Assembly (NCBI GenBank): GCA_016866415.1
Contig: VGML01000042.1
Span: 1-13,367 of the forward strand
DNA from: Bacteroidota bacterium
GTDB lineage: Bacteria > Bacteroidota > Bacteroidia > Flavobacteriales_D > Crocinitomicaceae
Length of the DNA: 13,367 bases
Direction: 5' to 3'
Under the pieces are notes generated by a model that made no database searches, was not told where the DNA came from, and was given only the letters and a program-made list of their open reading frames with translations. Shown here in pieces: positions 7,038 through 13,367 of the stretch. How positions within the stretch are numbered: position 1 is the stretch's first letter; the number at the start of each line of letters is the position of its first letter. A program made the position numbers and the translations under genes.

Positions 7038-8600
7038 TTAATCTTTCTTTTGCATGTGCTCATCCTCTTCTTTGTCTGGAGGAAACAATTTTGGTTCATC
7101 GTTTTTATTTTGAAGATGATCCAACATGTCCTCGATTTGAGAGATGCTCACTCGTTTAGCAATAATATTTTTATCCTTATCAAGAATGTAAACGACTGGA
7201 GTGCTAAAAATATCATATGTCGTTTGATAATTTAATGATTCTAAGGTCGTAGGTTTCGGACGATTGTCACCAAAAACAGGCACCAAACTATTCGGGTCCT
7301 TTTTCGCTAATTCATAAAGTTTATCAGTAACTGCAACATTTATGAATTCAAGTTTATTTTCTCGAATAAACTTCTTCCAATTATCAAAATCTTTACCTAT
7401 CGCCTTTCCAACTGAAAAAACTTCAACGTTTCTAGCCTTCAATTTTTTCAAATAAAGTTCATTAAGTTTTGGTGTCGTTTTCTTACAATGACCACATTCT
7501 GGGTCCCAAAAATAAAGAATAGTGTATTCTGACTTCAGCGAGTAAAAATCTTGCCATTTCGTATCAGTTGTATCCTTCATTATGAGGTTCGGAGGCCGAA
7601 CACCAACTACCAAATTCAATTTATTCTTGAGATTGTCGCATAATTCTTCGAATTTATCTTCTTTCACCCAAAAAGCAGGAGATTTACCCTCGCTATTTTT
7701 CGTGCAGTAATAACGATCCAACATGTATAGATAAACCTTATCCATTCCCATGATTTCACTTTTACCATAGGTAGATGTAATCCAACCTACAACATATTCA
7801 AACATATTCGACTTCGGATTCAATCGATCACAAAAATCGAACGCATAATGAATGACGGTATCCCAATGCTGAAGGATCATATTTTTCCCAAAATAAAATT
7901 CCATTTTGTTGTGAAAAACAGGGTTATTAACTAAGGCATCATCCATAAAATCTACGTTATCCCAATAATGAGCCCGATAATATTTAAACTTAAAATCTTT
8001 GTCGATGATGCTATCATTTTTGTCTTTTGGTGGTTCTGGTATTTCAACCTCCATTGACATTTTTACGATCTTAGACACAAGTTTACCTTTGCTTTGCTCA
8101 ATTAAATTCTTTTGGTACGTTTCAACTTCCTTGTTGATTGCATCCATTTGATCGGTAAGCGTTTTAAATTGCGGGTCTTCCTTTTTCAATTTATTTCTTT
8201 GCTCACCTAGTTTGTTCGCTTCGGATTTTCGATTCGAAATAAAGTTAACGTAGGGTATAAAAACTTTATTCTCTTCCGATTTCTTCACCTTCATATTTGT
8301 CATGTAATCAGGGCCTGAAGTTTCCAACTGAATGTCTTCGTTGTTGTAGATAAACTCAAAGTACTTTTGTCCTGGCAGTAGAAGTCCAACTATTCCGGGT
8401 TTTTGTTTTTTACCATCGAAAACAACCTCACCATTTTTCATTTCAGCTGTATCAGCATAATAAAGTTTGCTTCCGTAATATTTAATTAGGTTGACTGTCG
8501 TGTCTTTTTGGCCAATAACCTTGACACGAATTTTCTGTGCGGAAACATTGAATCCGATAAAAATCAGTAATGCAAAAATTAACTTATTCATCTTGTTCAT
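7038..8600 (-). CDS. Exported thioredoxin-like protein (DUF4369/DUF5106-type)
   Basis: A 520-residue periplasmic protein with a signal peptide (residues 1-21, ending VSAQ) and a C-terminal thioredoxin-like domain (about 335-495). The redox motif is DPECGHCKK with Cys369 and Cys372, and the cis-proline is in STPVVYILD (Pro468), so both key elements are present. The N-terminal part (about 22-105) is beta-rich and resembles DUF4369. It is followed by a charged, probably coiled-coil helix (about 122-175) and an alpha-rich middle (about 200-330) resembling DUF5106. This layout is typical of Bacteroidota TlpA/ResA-like proteins, whose partners are mostly unknown; reduction or isomerisation of disulfides in envelope proteins is the likely role. 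The tail after residue 500 is highly charged. A second ATG at residue 4 could also be the start. An 85-bp gap precedes it, in which I see no convincing promoter. Confidence 0.87.
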   Translation of the reverse strand: MNKMNKLIFALLIFIGFNVSAQKIRVKVIGQKDTTVNLIKYYGSKLYYADTAEMKNGEVVFDGKKQKPGIVGLLLPGQKYFEFIYNNEDIQLETSGPDYMTNMKVKKSEENKVFIPYVNFISNRKSEANKLGEQRNKLKKEDPQFKTLTDQMDAINKEVETYQKNLIEQSKGKLVSKIVKMSMEVEIPEPPKDKNDSIIDKDFKFKYYRAHYWDNVDFMDDALVNNPVFHNKMEFYFGKNMILQHWDTVIHYAFDFCDRLNPKSNMFEYVVGWITSTYGKSEIMGMDKVYLYMLDRYYCTKNSEGKSPAFWVKEDKFEELCDNLKNKLNLVVGVRPPNLIMKDTTDTKWQDFYSLKSEYTILYFWDPECGHCKKTTPKLNELYLKKLKARNVEVFSVGKAIGKDFDNWKKFIRENKLEFINVAVTDKLYELAKKDPNSLVPVFGDNRPKPTTLESLNYQTTYDIFSTPVVYILDKDKNIIAKRVSISQIEDMLDHLQNKNDEPKLFPPDKEEDEHMQKKD

Positions 8601-8667
8601 TTTTTAGTTGATTTTATTGACTGTTAAATTAAGTGTAAGTTGCTTCTATCTTTTATTTATGGTTGTT

Positions 8668-8697
8668 TTTAACAAAACTTTAACCTTATTTGTTAAA
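8668..8697. repeat. Perfect 9-bp inverted repeat spanning the permease stop
   Basis: TTTAACAAA (8668-8676) and TTTGTTAAA (8689-8697) are exact reverse complements separated by 12 bases. The element covers the stop codon and last codons of the ABC permease gene. Each arm has only one G-C pair and no T-run follows on the minus strand, so it is not a standard intrinsic terminator. It could be a weak hairpin shielding the 3' end of the ABC mRNA, or chance in AT-rich DNA. Confidence 0.35.
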
Positions 8698-9867
8698 TAA
8701 AGTAAAGACTTCGTTTTTAGCAGTTCGATAACTTGCGAGGGTAAAAATAATGAAAGTCAGAAAAATTGAAGAGAAAGCCATAATTGAAATTTGTTCATTC
8801 ATGTAAATTCCACCCGTTTGAAAAATTTCATCTACAAAATATTTTAAAAGGACGAAAAAACCGAATCCTGCTGTAAGAACAAGTAAAAAAACAAATAAAA
8901 AATAACGAAAAAAAGTTTTGGATATTAACTTTGGATGCATTCCTAAACGCAAGAGCGTTCGCACTTCATATTTATTGTGACTCAGAACTAATTGCATATA
9001 TTGAATCAACACAAGTCCAGAGGCGATGACCGCAACAATTGAAATTACCAAAATAACTGCAAACAAAGTCCCAACAATACTTTTAAGTCGACTAACAACA
9101 ACCTGCGAATTCTTCGATTCCAGCCCGTGGACATTCATATAGGTTTCCAATTTACCAAATTCACCTTCTTTACCCGCAACCATTATTTGTGTAATTTTTC
9201 CCGGGTCACCTTGCGCAAATTTCTTCGTGGCGTATTCCATGAAATTTTCAGGAACTAATATCGATGCGATTTCATTTGTAAAACCAATAATTTTTGTGTC
9301 GACCCACTCTTCTTTTTGACCATCAGAAATGCGTAAACGAAATTTTAATTTCATTGCTAGGTCATCAGAAACCTGAGGAATTCCACTCGCATTCATAAAT
9401 GTGTTCAACATGACTAAAAAATCTCTAGGCATAATCATAGGCACAAACCTCTCACCTTCCTTCCAATGCCATTTTTCTGATTTCACATCCAAGAACTCTT
9501 TGCTAACTGCTTGAATGAACACATCAGATTTAAATGTTGGGACATACGGATCATTTGTTTCAAACCAAACCCGGAAATTATTACTGATAACTGGTTTTAC
9601 GTCCTCCACAAACGGCTCCAATTTCATTTTTGAAATTTCTTTCTCTGAGAAATCAGTTTTGGTCAATCCCATTGTACTCGCACTGGTTACTTTTTTTTGA
9701 AGGATTAATGTGTTTTTACCTAAAATCTCACTATCCTCACCATATTCATTGATCTTATGAAGGTAGTGAACAGAGGAAATCAAAAAGGTAATTCCCAAAA
9801 GAGCTCCTATCAGCGCGATTACCAATTGTCGTTTTTCTTGATATTTAAAAAGAAGGTTCTTGATCAT
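8686..9867 (-). CDS. FtsX-like ABC transporter permease
   Basis: The 393-residue membrane partner of the ABC ATPase encoded just upstream. The pattern is one transmembrane helix near the N-terminus (about 14-33), a large extracytoplasmic domain (about 34-264), then three helices (about 265-292, 320-343 and 362-381). This is the MacB/LolC/FtsX type VII topology, in which ATP hydrolysis moves the periplasmic domain instead of transporting a solute through a pore. The cytoplasmic stretch KYEVRTLLRLGMHPK (299-313) between helices 2 and 3 matches the coupling region of this family. The ATPase ends 2 bp before the start, so the pair is co-translated. Candidates are a Lol-like lipoprotein extractor or an FtsEX-like regulator of murein hydrolases; the length (about 400) is nearer to LolC/E. 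The periplasmic domain shows no motif I recognise. Confidence 0.82.
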   Translation of the reverse strand: MIKNLLFKYQEKRQLVIALIGALLGITFLISSVHYLHKINEYGEDSEILGKNTLILQKKVTSASTMGLTKTDFSEKEISKMKLEPFVEDVKPVISNNFRVWFETNDPYVPTFKSDVFIQAVSKEFLDVKSEKWHWKEGERFVPMIMPRDFLVMLNTFMNASGIPQVSDDLAMKLKFRLRISDGQKEEWVDTKIIGFTNEIASILVPENFMEYATKKFAQGDPGKITQIMVAGKEGEFGKLETYMNVHGLESKNSQVVVSRLKSIVGTLFAVILVISIVAVIASGLVLIQYMQLVLSHNKYEVRTLLRLGMHPKLISKTFFRYFLFVFLLVLTAGFGFFVLLKYFVDEIFQTGGIYMNEQISIMAFSSIFLTFIIFTLASYRTAKNEVFTLFNK

Positions 9868-9869
9868 GG

Positions 9870-10511
9870 CTACAATTTTACTTCGTAATCAAATGTCAAA
9901 TTATCCTTGGCATCCAATGTTGTAAGAATAAATCCCGCTTTCAACTCATCACAGCGATTTTGAATCAGTTGCATACACAATTCGGCATTATTGTTATCCA
10001 AATGTGAAAATGGCTCATCCATTACAAGCAACTGAAAAGGCTGAATTAAAGCCCTTATGATTGCCACGCGTTGCTGTTGTCCCATTGAAAGAAAACCACA
10101 TTTTTGATTCCATTTATCCCTCAAACCTAAAAATGCTAATTTATCAATTGCATCATTTGAATTAAACGGTGCTGTTAGTTCTGCTTTTAATTTCAAATTC
10201 TCTTCAACCGTTAATTGGGGAAACAATTGTAAATCCTGATAAACAACAGCGATTTTACTTCTTCTCATTTCAACCCATTCATCTGTGTTAAGGGATTTCG
10301 TGTTCTTCGTATCGACCAAAATATCTCCCGTAAAATCAGCTCTCAATCCCATCAAGGTATGTACAAATGTTGTTTTTCCTTTGCCACTGGATGCGTTAAG
10401 TAAAATTCGTTTTCCAGATTCAAATATGACCTTGGAATTCCACAAACTTTCTGCAGAATGTTCTATTTCTGAAAGTGGTTTTGGAAGAACCTTATTGAAT
10501 TCGATTTGCAT
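9870..10511 (-). CDS. ABC transporter ATP-binding protein with atypical switch loop
   Basis: A short (213-residue) cytoplasmic ATPase of the LolD/MacB/FtsE group that should drive the FtsX-like permease. Walker A is ASSGKGKTT (40-48), with Ala in place of the first Gly. The Q-loop is VVYQDLQLFPQLTVEEN (89-105, Gln92). The signature reads LSMGQQQR (141-148), and Walker B is LLVMDEP with the D-loop SHLD (161-172), including the catalytic Glu166. The H-loop reads ILTTLDA (195-201), so Leu199 stands where the switch histidine is expected. The N-terminus is also short and poorly conserved. The gene ends 2 bp before the permease and starts 49 bp after miaA; no clear promoter is seen in that gap. 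Fold and partner are certain enough; the transported or regulated substrate is not known. Confidence 0.88.
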   Translation of the reverse strand: MQIEFNKVLPKPLSEIEHSAESLWNSKVIFESGKRILLNASSGKGKTTFVHTLMGLRADFTGDILVDTKNTKSLNTDEWVEMRRSKIAVVYQDLQLFPQLTVEENLKLKAELTAPFNSNDAIDKLAFLGLRDKWNQKCGFLSMGQQQRVAIIRALIQPFQLLVMDEPFSHLDNNNAELCMQLIQNRCDELKAGFILTTLDAKDNLTFDYEVKL

Positions 10512-10560
10512 GATTAGAATGGTTTTGACTCTAGCACAATTTCAATTATCGTTCCAAAAA

Positions 10561-11462
10561 TCAATACTTTTTAATTGTTTGAATTGCTTGATCGAAAATC
10601 GGTTGGTCTGAGATAGGATTTAAATAATTCAAATCCGAATACCTACGAAGCCAAGTCAGCTGTCGTTTAGCATAATTTCGTGTATGTTGTTTTATTAATT
10701 CAATTGCCTGATTTTGATTTATTTCACCATCCAAAAATTGAAATATTTCTTTGTATCCAACCGTATTTAATGCGTTCAATTGTCGGAATTCATAAAGTCC
10801 CTTGACCTCATTTATTAAACCTTGAGAAATCATGTTATCTACTCTCTGATTGATTCGATTGTATAAAACATCTCGTGGCCAATCAATTGAAAAGCGAATA
10901 ACCTCAAAATCTCTTTTTCGTTCCTTGTTCAATAGAAAATCAGACATTTTTTGACCTGAGGCTCGAATTGCTTCAAGAGCCCTAATGATTCGCATGGGGT
11001 TTTTTTGATCAACGCCTTCAAAAAAAGTAGGATCTAATTTAGCGAGTTCATCACGTAAAGGTTGTAAGCCAAACTCATTAAAAGTGGCAGTTAATTCCTC
11101 CCGAATAGTTGATTTACAGGAATATAATCTAGTCCATCTGTAATAGCATCTACAAACATTCCCGAACCACCAACTAAGACAACATAGTTATTTTTGTCAA
11201 GAAGTTTGTTTAATATTAACTCAGCTCTTTTTGCGAATTCAGCAGCCGAAATTTCTTCTTGAATTGAAAAGGAATCAATAAAATGATGTTTGACTTTTGC
11301 TAACTCCTGTTCGTTTGGTTTCGCTGTGCCAATTGAAAGTTCATTATAAAATTGACGTGAATCAGCTGAAATGATTTCAGTATTATAATTCAATGCTAAT
11401 TCAATTGCTAAATCAGTTTTTCCTGATGCGGTAGGACCTTGAACGACAATTAATTTCCTCAT
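10561..11462 (-). pseudogene. miaA: miaA, tRNA dimethylallyltransferase, interrupted by a 1-base frameshift
   Basis: MiaA attaches a dimethylallyl group to A37 of tRNAs that read UNN codons. The N-terminal part (11462 to about 11106) has GPTASGKT (9-16), ADSRQFYNEL (33-42), GTAKP (45-49), KHHFID (58-63) and VLVGGSGMF (95-103), then runs out of frame to a stop at 11091-11093. Reading on from 11106 in the -1 frame gives IREELTATF, ELAKLDP and NPMRIIRALEA, ending at the TGA at 10561-10563. Joining the frames as ..PVNQL-IREEL.. restores exactly 300 residues, the normal MiaA length, so one base, probably an A in CTA-ATT, is missing at 11106-11108. No slippery heptamer is present there. Everything else looks intact, so a sequencing error or a very recent mutation is likely. 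The ATG at 10995 within NPMR is not a real start. MltF-like gene ends 8 bp upstream. Confidence 0.92.
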
Positions 11463-11470
11463 TCGATGAA

Positions 11471-12820
11471 TTAATTACCGCTCCATTGCTTGTATTTATC
11501 AAAAACTGATTTGGCGTATGACGTCGCGTGCCCTCTGTAAGCTCCACATTTGACAAGGGGCGAGCGATAAAATTCAGGTTGAGCCAATTTTTGAACCATT
11601 ACAGCCACATTTTCATCCCACATCTTTGGATTTAGCCCATATTCTGATGCTAATCTTTGAGCATCATCAATATGTCCTTTCCCTGCATTGTAGGAGGCTA
11701 AAGTAAATTTCATACGTTGTTCTTTATCAGGGATACTTGACCAAGAATTGAACATATTGTTAATCAATTTCATACCAGCCGCTATTTGAATTTCTGGAGA
11801 TGAACCTGGCCCTACACCATATTTTGAACCTGTATTTGGCATAAATTGCATTAAACCAAATGCACCACCAAATCCCCTTGCATTGGGATTAAATCTTGAT
11901 TCCTTAAATGCTACTGCCGCTATAAATCGCCAATCCCATCCATACTTAGCGGCTTCTTTCTTAAAAATGGCATCATAAGGTGAAATTTGTCCTCGTTTGA
12001 TTAAAATTAAATCATTAGGAATTTCCTTCAGGTAATCAAAATAACGTTTTTTCAAATCAACAAAGTGACTTGAGGAACTGTATTTGGTTATGAATTCATC
12101 CAACTTTTTCTTTAATTGCGGACTAGAATGCCTCAATCCAAAGGCGATTTTTTGCTTAAATGATAAAGATGTTTTGATATTCAAATTATCATGAAGTTCC
12201 TTACTTATACGAGCTAAATTTTCGTGCGATACTGTATAATCGATCTGGTTATTAGCTACCATTTCAATAAGATCTTCAGTAATCGGATCATTTTTTTTAG
12301 ACTTTACTCGGATGTGCTCTCCAATTTCTTCTTGCAAACAATGCAATCTCCTTGAAAAAGCTGAATTTTGGCGAACATAAACCGTTTTATTACTTAAATC
12401 TAATGGATCTCTAACCGGTTCTTCAGATTCCCGCTGAATTAATACTTGATGTGTAAAGTAGTAAGGAACTGAAAAATTAAAACTCTCTTTTTGACTCAAG
12501 GAAACGGCTAAATTTGCTGCAATAATATCTCCTTCTCCGTTATTCAAATAAGAGTCAAATTCTTTAGAGTCAGAAACTACTTTAATTTCTAAAGGCAATC
12601 CTATGAATCTCGAAAAACTATCTAAAATTTCATATTCAAAACCCATTTTTTTTCCCCGATACTCAAAATAGGATAGTGAACTATTTTCGAAAAGTACTGT
12701 TAGTTTTCCTTTTTTTCTGATTTCATTCAAGTCGGAATAAAATTTATTCTTGGATTTCATTGATTTACAGGAAGCCAATACAAAAAGTAAAAATGAAACA
12801 ATAAAAAGTCTATTTAACAT
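11471..12820 (-). CDS. mltF: MltF-type membrane-bound lytic murein transglycosylase
   Basis: This lipoprotein cleaves peptidoglycan glycan strands to 1,6-anhydro-muropeptides. A lipobox ending in LASC gives lipidated Cys18. The N-terminal solute-binding-like (SBP_bac_3) domain covers about 38-265, with GKLTVLFENSSLSYF (38-52), GFEYEILDSFSRFIG (60-74) and GDIIAANLAVS (97-107). The C-terminal SLT lysozyme-like domain (about 280-445) has the catalytic glutamate in AFKESRFNPNA (Glu307), GAFGLMQFMPNTG (319-331) and LASYNAGKGHI (374-384). This two-domain order is diagnostic for MltF, and 449 residues is close to the usual 450-520. It is the first gene of the minus-strand run; miaA follows after 8 bp. 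The divergent gap (12821-12929) has no good TAnnTTTG element on this strand. Lipidation suggests an envelope membrane anchor. Confidence 0.93.
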   Translation of the reverse strand: MLNRLFIVSFLLFVLASCKSMKSKNKFYSDLNEIRKKGKLTVLFENSSLSYFEYRGKKMGFEYEILDSFSRFIGLPLEIKVVSDSKEFDSYLNNGEGDIIAANLAVSLSQKESFNFSVPYYFTHQVLIQRESEEPVRDPLDLSNKTVYVRQNSAFSRRLHCLQEEIGEHIRVKSKKNDPITEDLIEMVANNQIDYTVSHENLARISKELHDNLNIKTSLSFKQKIAFGLRHSSPQLKKKLDEFITKYSSSSHFVDLKKRYFDYLKEIPNDLILIKRGQISPYDAIFKKEAAKYGWDWRFIAAVAFKESRFNPNARGFGGAFGLMQFMPNTGSKYGVGPGSSPEIQIAAGMKLINNMFNSWSSIPDKEQRMKFTLASYNAGKGHIDDAQRLASEYGLNPKMWDENVAVMVQKLAQPEFYRSPLVKCGAYRGHATSYAKSVFDKYKQWSGN

Positions 12821-12879
12821 ACTTTATTTTAATCTTTTACCTTACGATTATAACTAATTTTGGTTGCATTTTTATTTTA

Positions 12880-12911
12880 TTTGTTTTATTCAATAATTTA
12901 CTGCATATTTG
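12880..12911 (+). promoter_or_regulatory. Putative promoter of the DUF3276 gene
   Basis: TTTG at 12880-12883 and CATATTTG at 12904-12911 are separated by 20 bases, matching the Bacteroidota primary sigma pattern (TTTG, about 20 bases, TAnnTTTG) with one mismatch. Transcription would start near 12918, leaving a leader of about 12 bases before the ATG at 12930. This argues against the in-frame TTG at 12909, which lies inside the -7 element. Confidence 0.5.
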
Positions 12912-12929
12912 AAATCAAATCAATTGGTT

Positions 12930-13181
12930 ATGGGTAACGAGCAAAACGATATTTATTCCAAAGCTGTCCGAGCTGGAAAAAGAACCTACTTTTTCGATAT
13001 TAAGTCGACAAAAGGAAATGACCTTTACATAACGTTGACCGAAAGTAAAAAAACGTTTGGTGAAGAAGGTGAAGAAAATTATCAAAAACACAAGATTTTC
13101 CTTTACAAGGAAGACTTCGAAAAGTTCAGAGAAGGACTAGATGATGTGTTAAAGAAAATTGAAGAATTGAAATCGAATTGA
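12930..13181 (+). CDS. DUF3276 / PUR-type nucleic-acid-binding protein
   Basis: A small (83-residue) cytoplasmic protein of the DUF3276 family, conserved in Bacteroidota and related to PUR-alpha domains that bind single-stranded DNA or RNA; the Borrelia homologue BpuR binds RNA and DNA. Visible family blocks from this start are NDIYSKAVRAGKRTYFFDIK (6-25), LYITLTESKKTF (32-43) and KHKIFLYKEDFEKF (53-66), ending in a charged helix. The ATG at 12930 gives the expected beginning just before NDIYSKAV; a longer reading from the TTG at 12909 would overlap the promoter. The gene is divergent from the mltF-like gene and lies ahead of tRNA-Val. The promoter at 12880-12911 is its likely control. Direct target and role are unknown. 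Confidence 0.88.
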   Translation: MGNEQNDIYSKAVRAGKRTYFFDIKSTKGNDLYITLTESKKTFGEEGEENYQKHKIFLYKEDFEKFREGLDDVLKKIEELKSN

Positions 13182-13193
13182 TTTTTTTCTTTT

Positions 13194-13227
13194 TTTGATT
13201 TAAAAATAAAAAGAAGTTTTATATTTG
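13194..13227 (+). promoter_or_regulatory. Putative promoter of tRNA-Val
   Basis: TATATTTG at 13220-13227 is an exact match to the Bacteroidota -7 element TAnnTTTG, and TTTG at 13194-13197 lies 22 bases upstream as the -33 element. The predicted start near 13234 is about 12 bases before the tRNA 5' end, typical for a tRNA leader. Confidence 0.6.
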
Positions 13228-13245
13228 CATTCTCAAAATCCCAAA

Positions 13246-13320
13246 GGGAGTTTAGCTCAGCTGGTTTAGAGCATCTGCCTTACAAGCAGAGGGTCGGGGG
13301 TTCGAATCCCTCAACTCCCA
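13246..13320 (+). tRNA. tRNA-Val, anticodon TAC
   Basis: The 75-base sequence folds into a full cloverleaf: a 7-bp acceptor stem (GGGAGTT with AACTCCC), a 4-bp D stem (GCTC/GAGC) with the conserved GG in its loop, a 5-bp anticodon stem (TCTGC/GCAGA) with loop CTTACAA, a 5-base variable loop, and a T stem GGGGG/CCCTC (one G-U pair) with loop TTCGAAT. The anticodon TAC is at 13281-13283 and reads valine GUA codons. The discriminator is A at 13320, and CCA is not encoded, so it must be added after transcription, as is usual in this phylum. A matching promoter precedes it and a terminator follows. Confidence 0.97.
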
Positions 13321-13328
13321 CAAGAAAA

Positions 13329-13360
13329 GCCTCACAGAAATGTGGGGCATTTTTGTTTTA
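13329..13360 (+). terminator. Intrinsic terminator after tRNA-Val
   Basis: GCCTCACA (13329-13336) pairs with TGTGGGGC (13341-13348) through eight base pairs, one of them a T-G wobble, closing a GAAA tetraloop. A T-rich tract (ATTTTTGTTTT) follows directly. It starts 8 bases after the tRNA end, so the tRNA is probably a single-gene transcript. Confidence 0.85.
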
Positions 13361-13367
13361 AAACGCT

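Noticed and set aside
10555..10562. GATTTTTG as a -7 promoter element for the ABC operon (minus strand)
   Set aside because: It has one mismatch to TAnnTTTG but no TTTG-like box at the proper distance upstream.
10561..10995. C-terminal half of miaA as a separate 144-residue gene
   Set aside because: Its ATG lies inside the conserved NPMRIIRALE block of MiaA, and coding similarity continues upstream of it in the same frame to about 11106.
11091..11125. Programmed -1 ribosomal frameshift in miaA
   Set aside because: There is no XXXYYYZ slippery heptamer around CAACTATTC, and MiaA is not known to me as a recoded gene. A single missing base explains the data better.
12848..12853. TATAAT on the minus strand as a promoter for the mltF-like gene
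   Set aside because: It matches the E. coli -10 box, which is not the usual element in Bacteroidota, and no -35/-33 box lies at a suitable distance.
12909..12929. TTG start giving a 90-residue DUF3276 protein
   Set aside because: The TTG lies within the proposed -7 promoter element, and the extra seven residues do not resemble the family; ATG at 12930 fits better.
13182..13200. Intrinsic terminator after the DUF3276 gene
   Set aside because: There is a T-rich tract but no convincing GC-containing stem before it; part of the tract forms the -33 region of the tRNA promoter.
1..13367. Mobile elements, prophage, CRISPR, toxin-antitoxin or defence system
   Set aside because: I saw no transposase, integrase, repeat-spacer array or defence family, and no stretch over 300 bases without a gene; all genes belong to core Bacteroidota families.

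Overview
The window is AT-rich and dense with genes. Its families point to the Bacteroidota, most likely the order Flavobacteriales: a DUF4835/PorD protein beside recN, the small omega-like RNA polymerase subunit, a GldI-type FKBP lipoprotein, a DUF4369/DUF5106-type thioredoxin protein and a DUF3276 (PUR-type) protein. TAnnTTTG promoter elements agree with this. The species is an inference; a Crocinitomicaceae/Fluviicola-like organism would fit, but the sequence alone does not prove it.

Layout. From 12820 down to 1 every gene lies on the minus strand with very short gaps or 1-4 bp overlaps. In order of transcription: a lytic transglycosylase of the MltF type; miaA, broken by one missing base; an ABC ATPase and its FtsX-like permease; an 85-bp gap; an exported thioredoxin-like protein; a DHH phosphoesterase (NrnA-like); a GldI-like FKBP lipoprotein; a tandem-FKBP lipoprotein; a 36-bp gap with a promoter and a dyad; a M23/LysM peptidase with a TTG start; bamD; the omega-like subunit; coaBC; the DUF4835 protein; and the 5' part of recN, which runs off the left edge. 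On the plus strand, a divergent DUF3276 gene has its own promoter, followed by tRNA-Val(TAC) with a promoter and an intrinsic terminator.

How the genes fit together. Most products act in the cell envelope: murein cleavage (MltF-like, M23/LysM), outer-membrane protein assembly (BamD), folding of exported proteins (GldI-like, tandem FKBP), redox or stress functions (thioredoxin-like) and a type IX secretion-associated protein (DUF4835). The rest are housekeeping: CoA synthesis, RNA polymerase, nucleotide recycling, tRNA modification and DNA repair. This looks like a conserved chromosomal core segment. I found no mobile element, phage gene, CRISPR array or defence system, and no credible new multi-gene system. 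The points most worth checking are the single-base lesion in miaA, the ABC ATPase lacking its switch histidine, the dyad over the TTG start of the M23 gene, and three FKBP domains that all lack parts of the usual active site.
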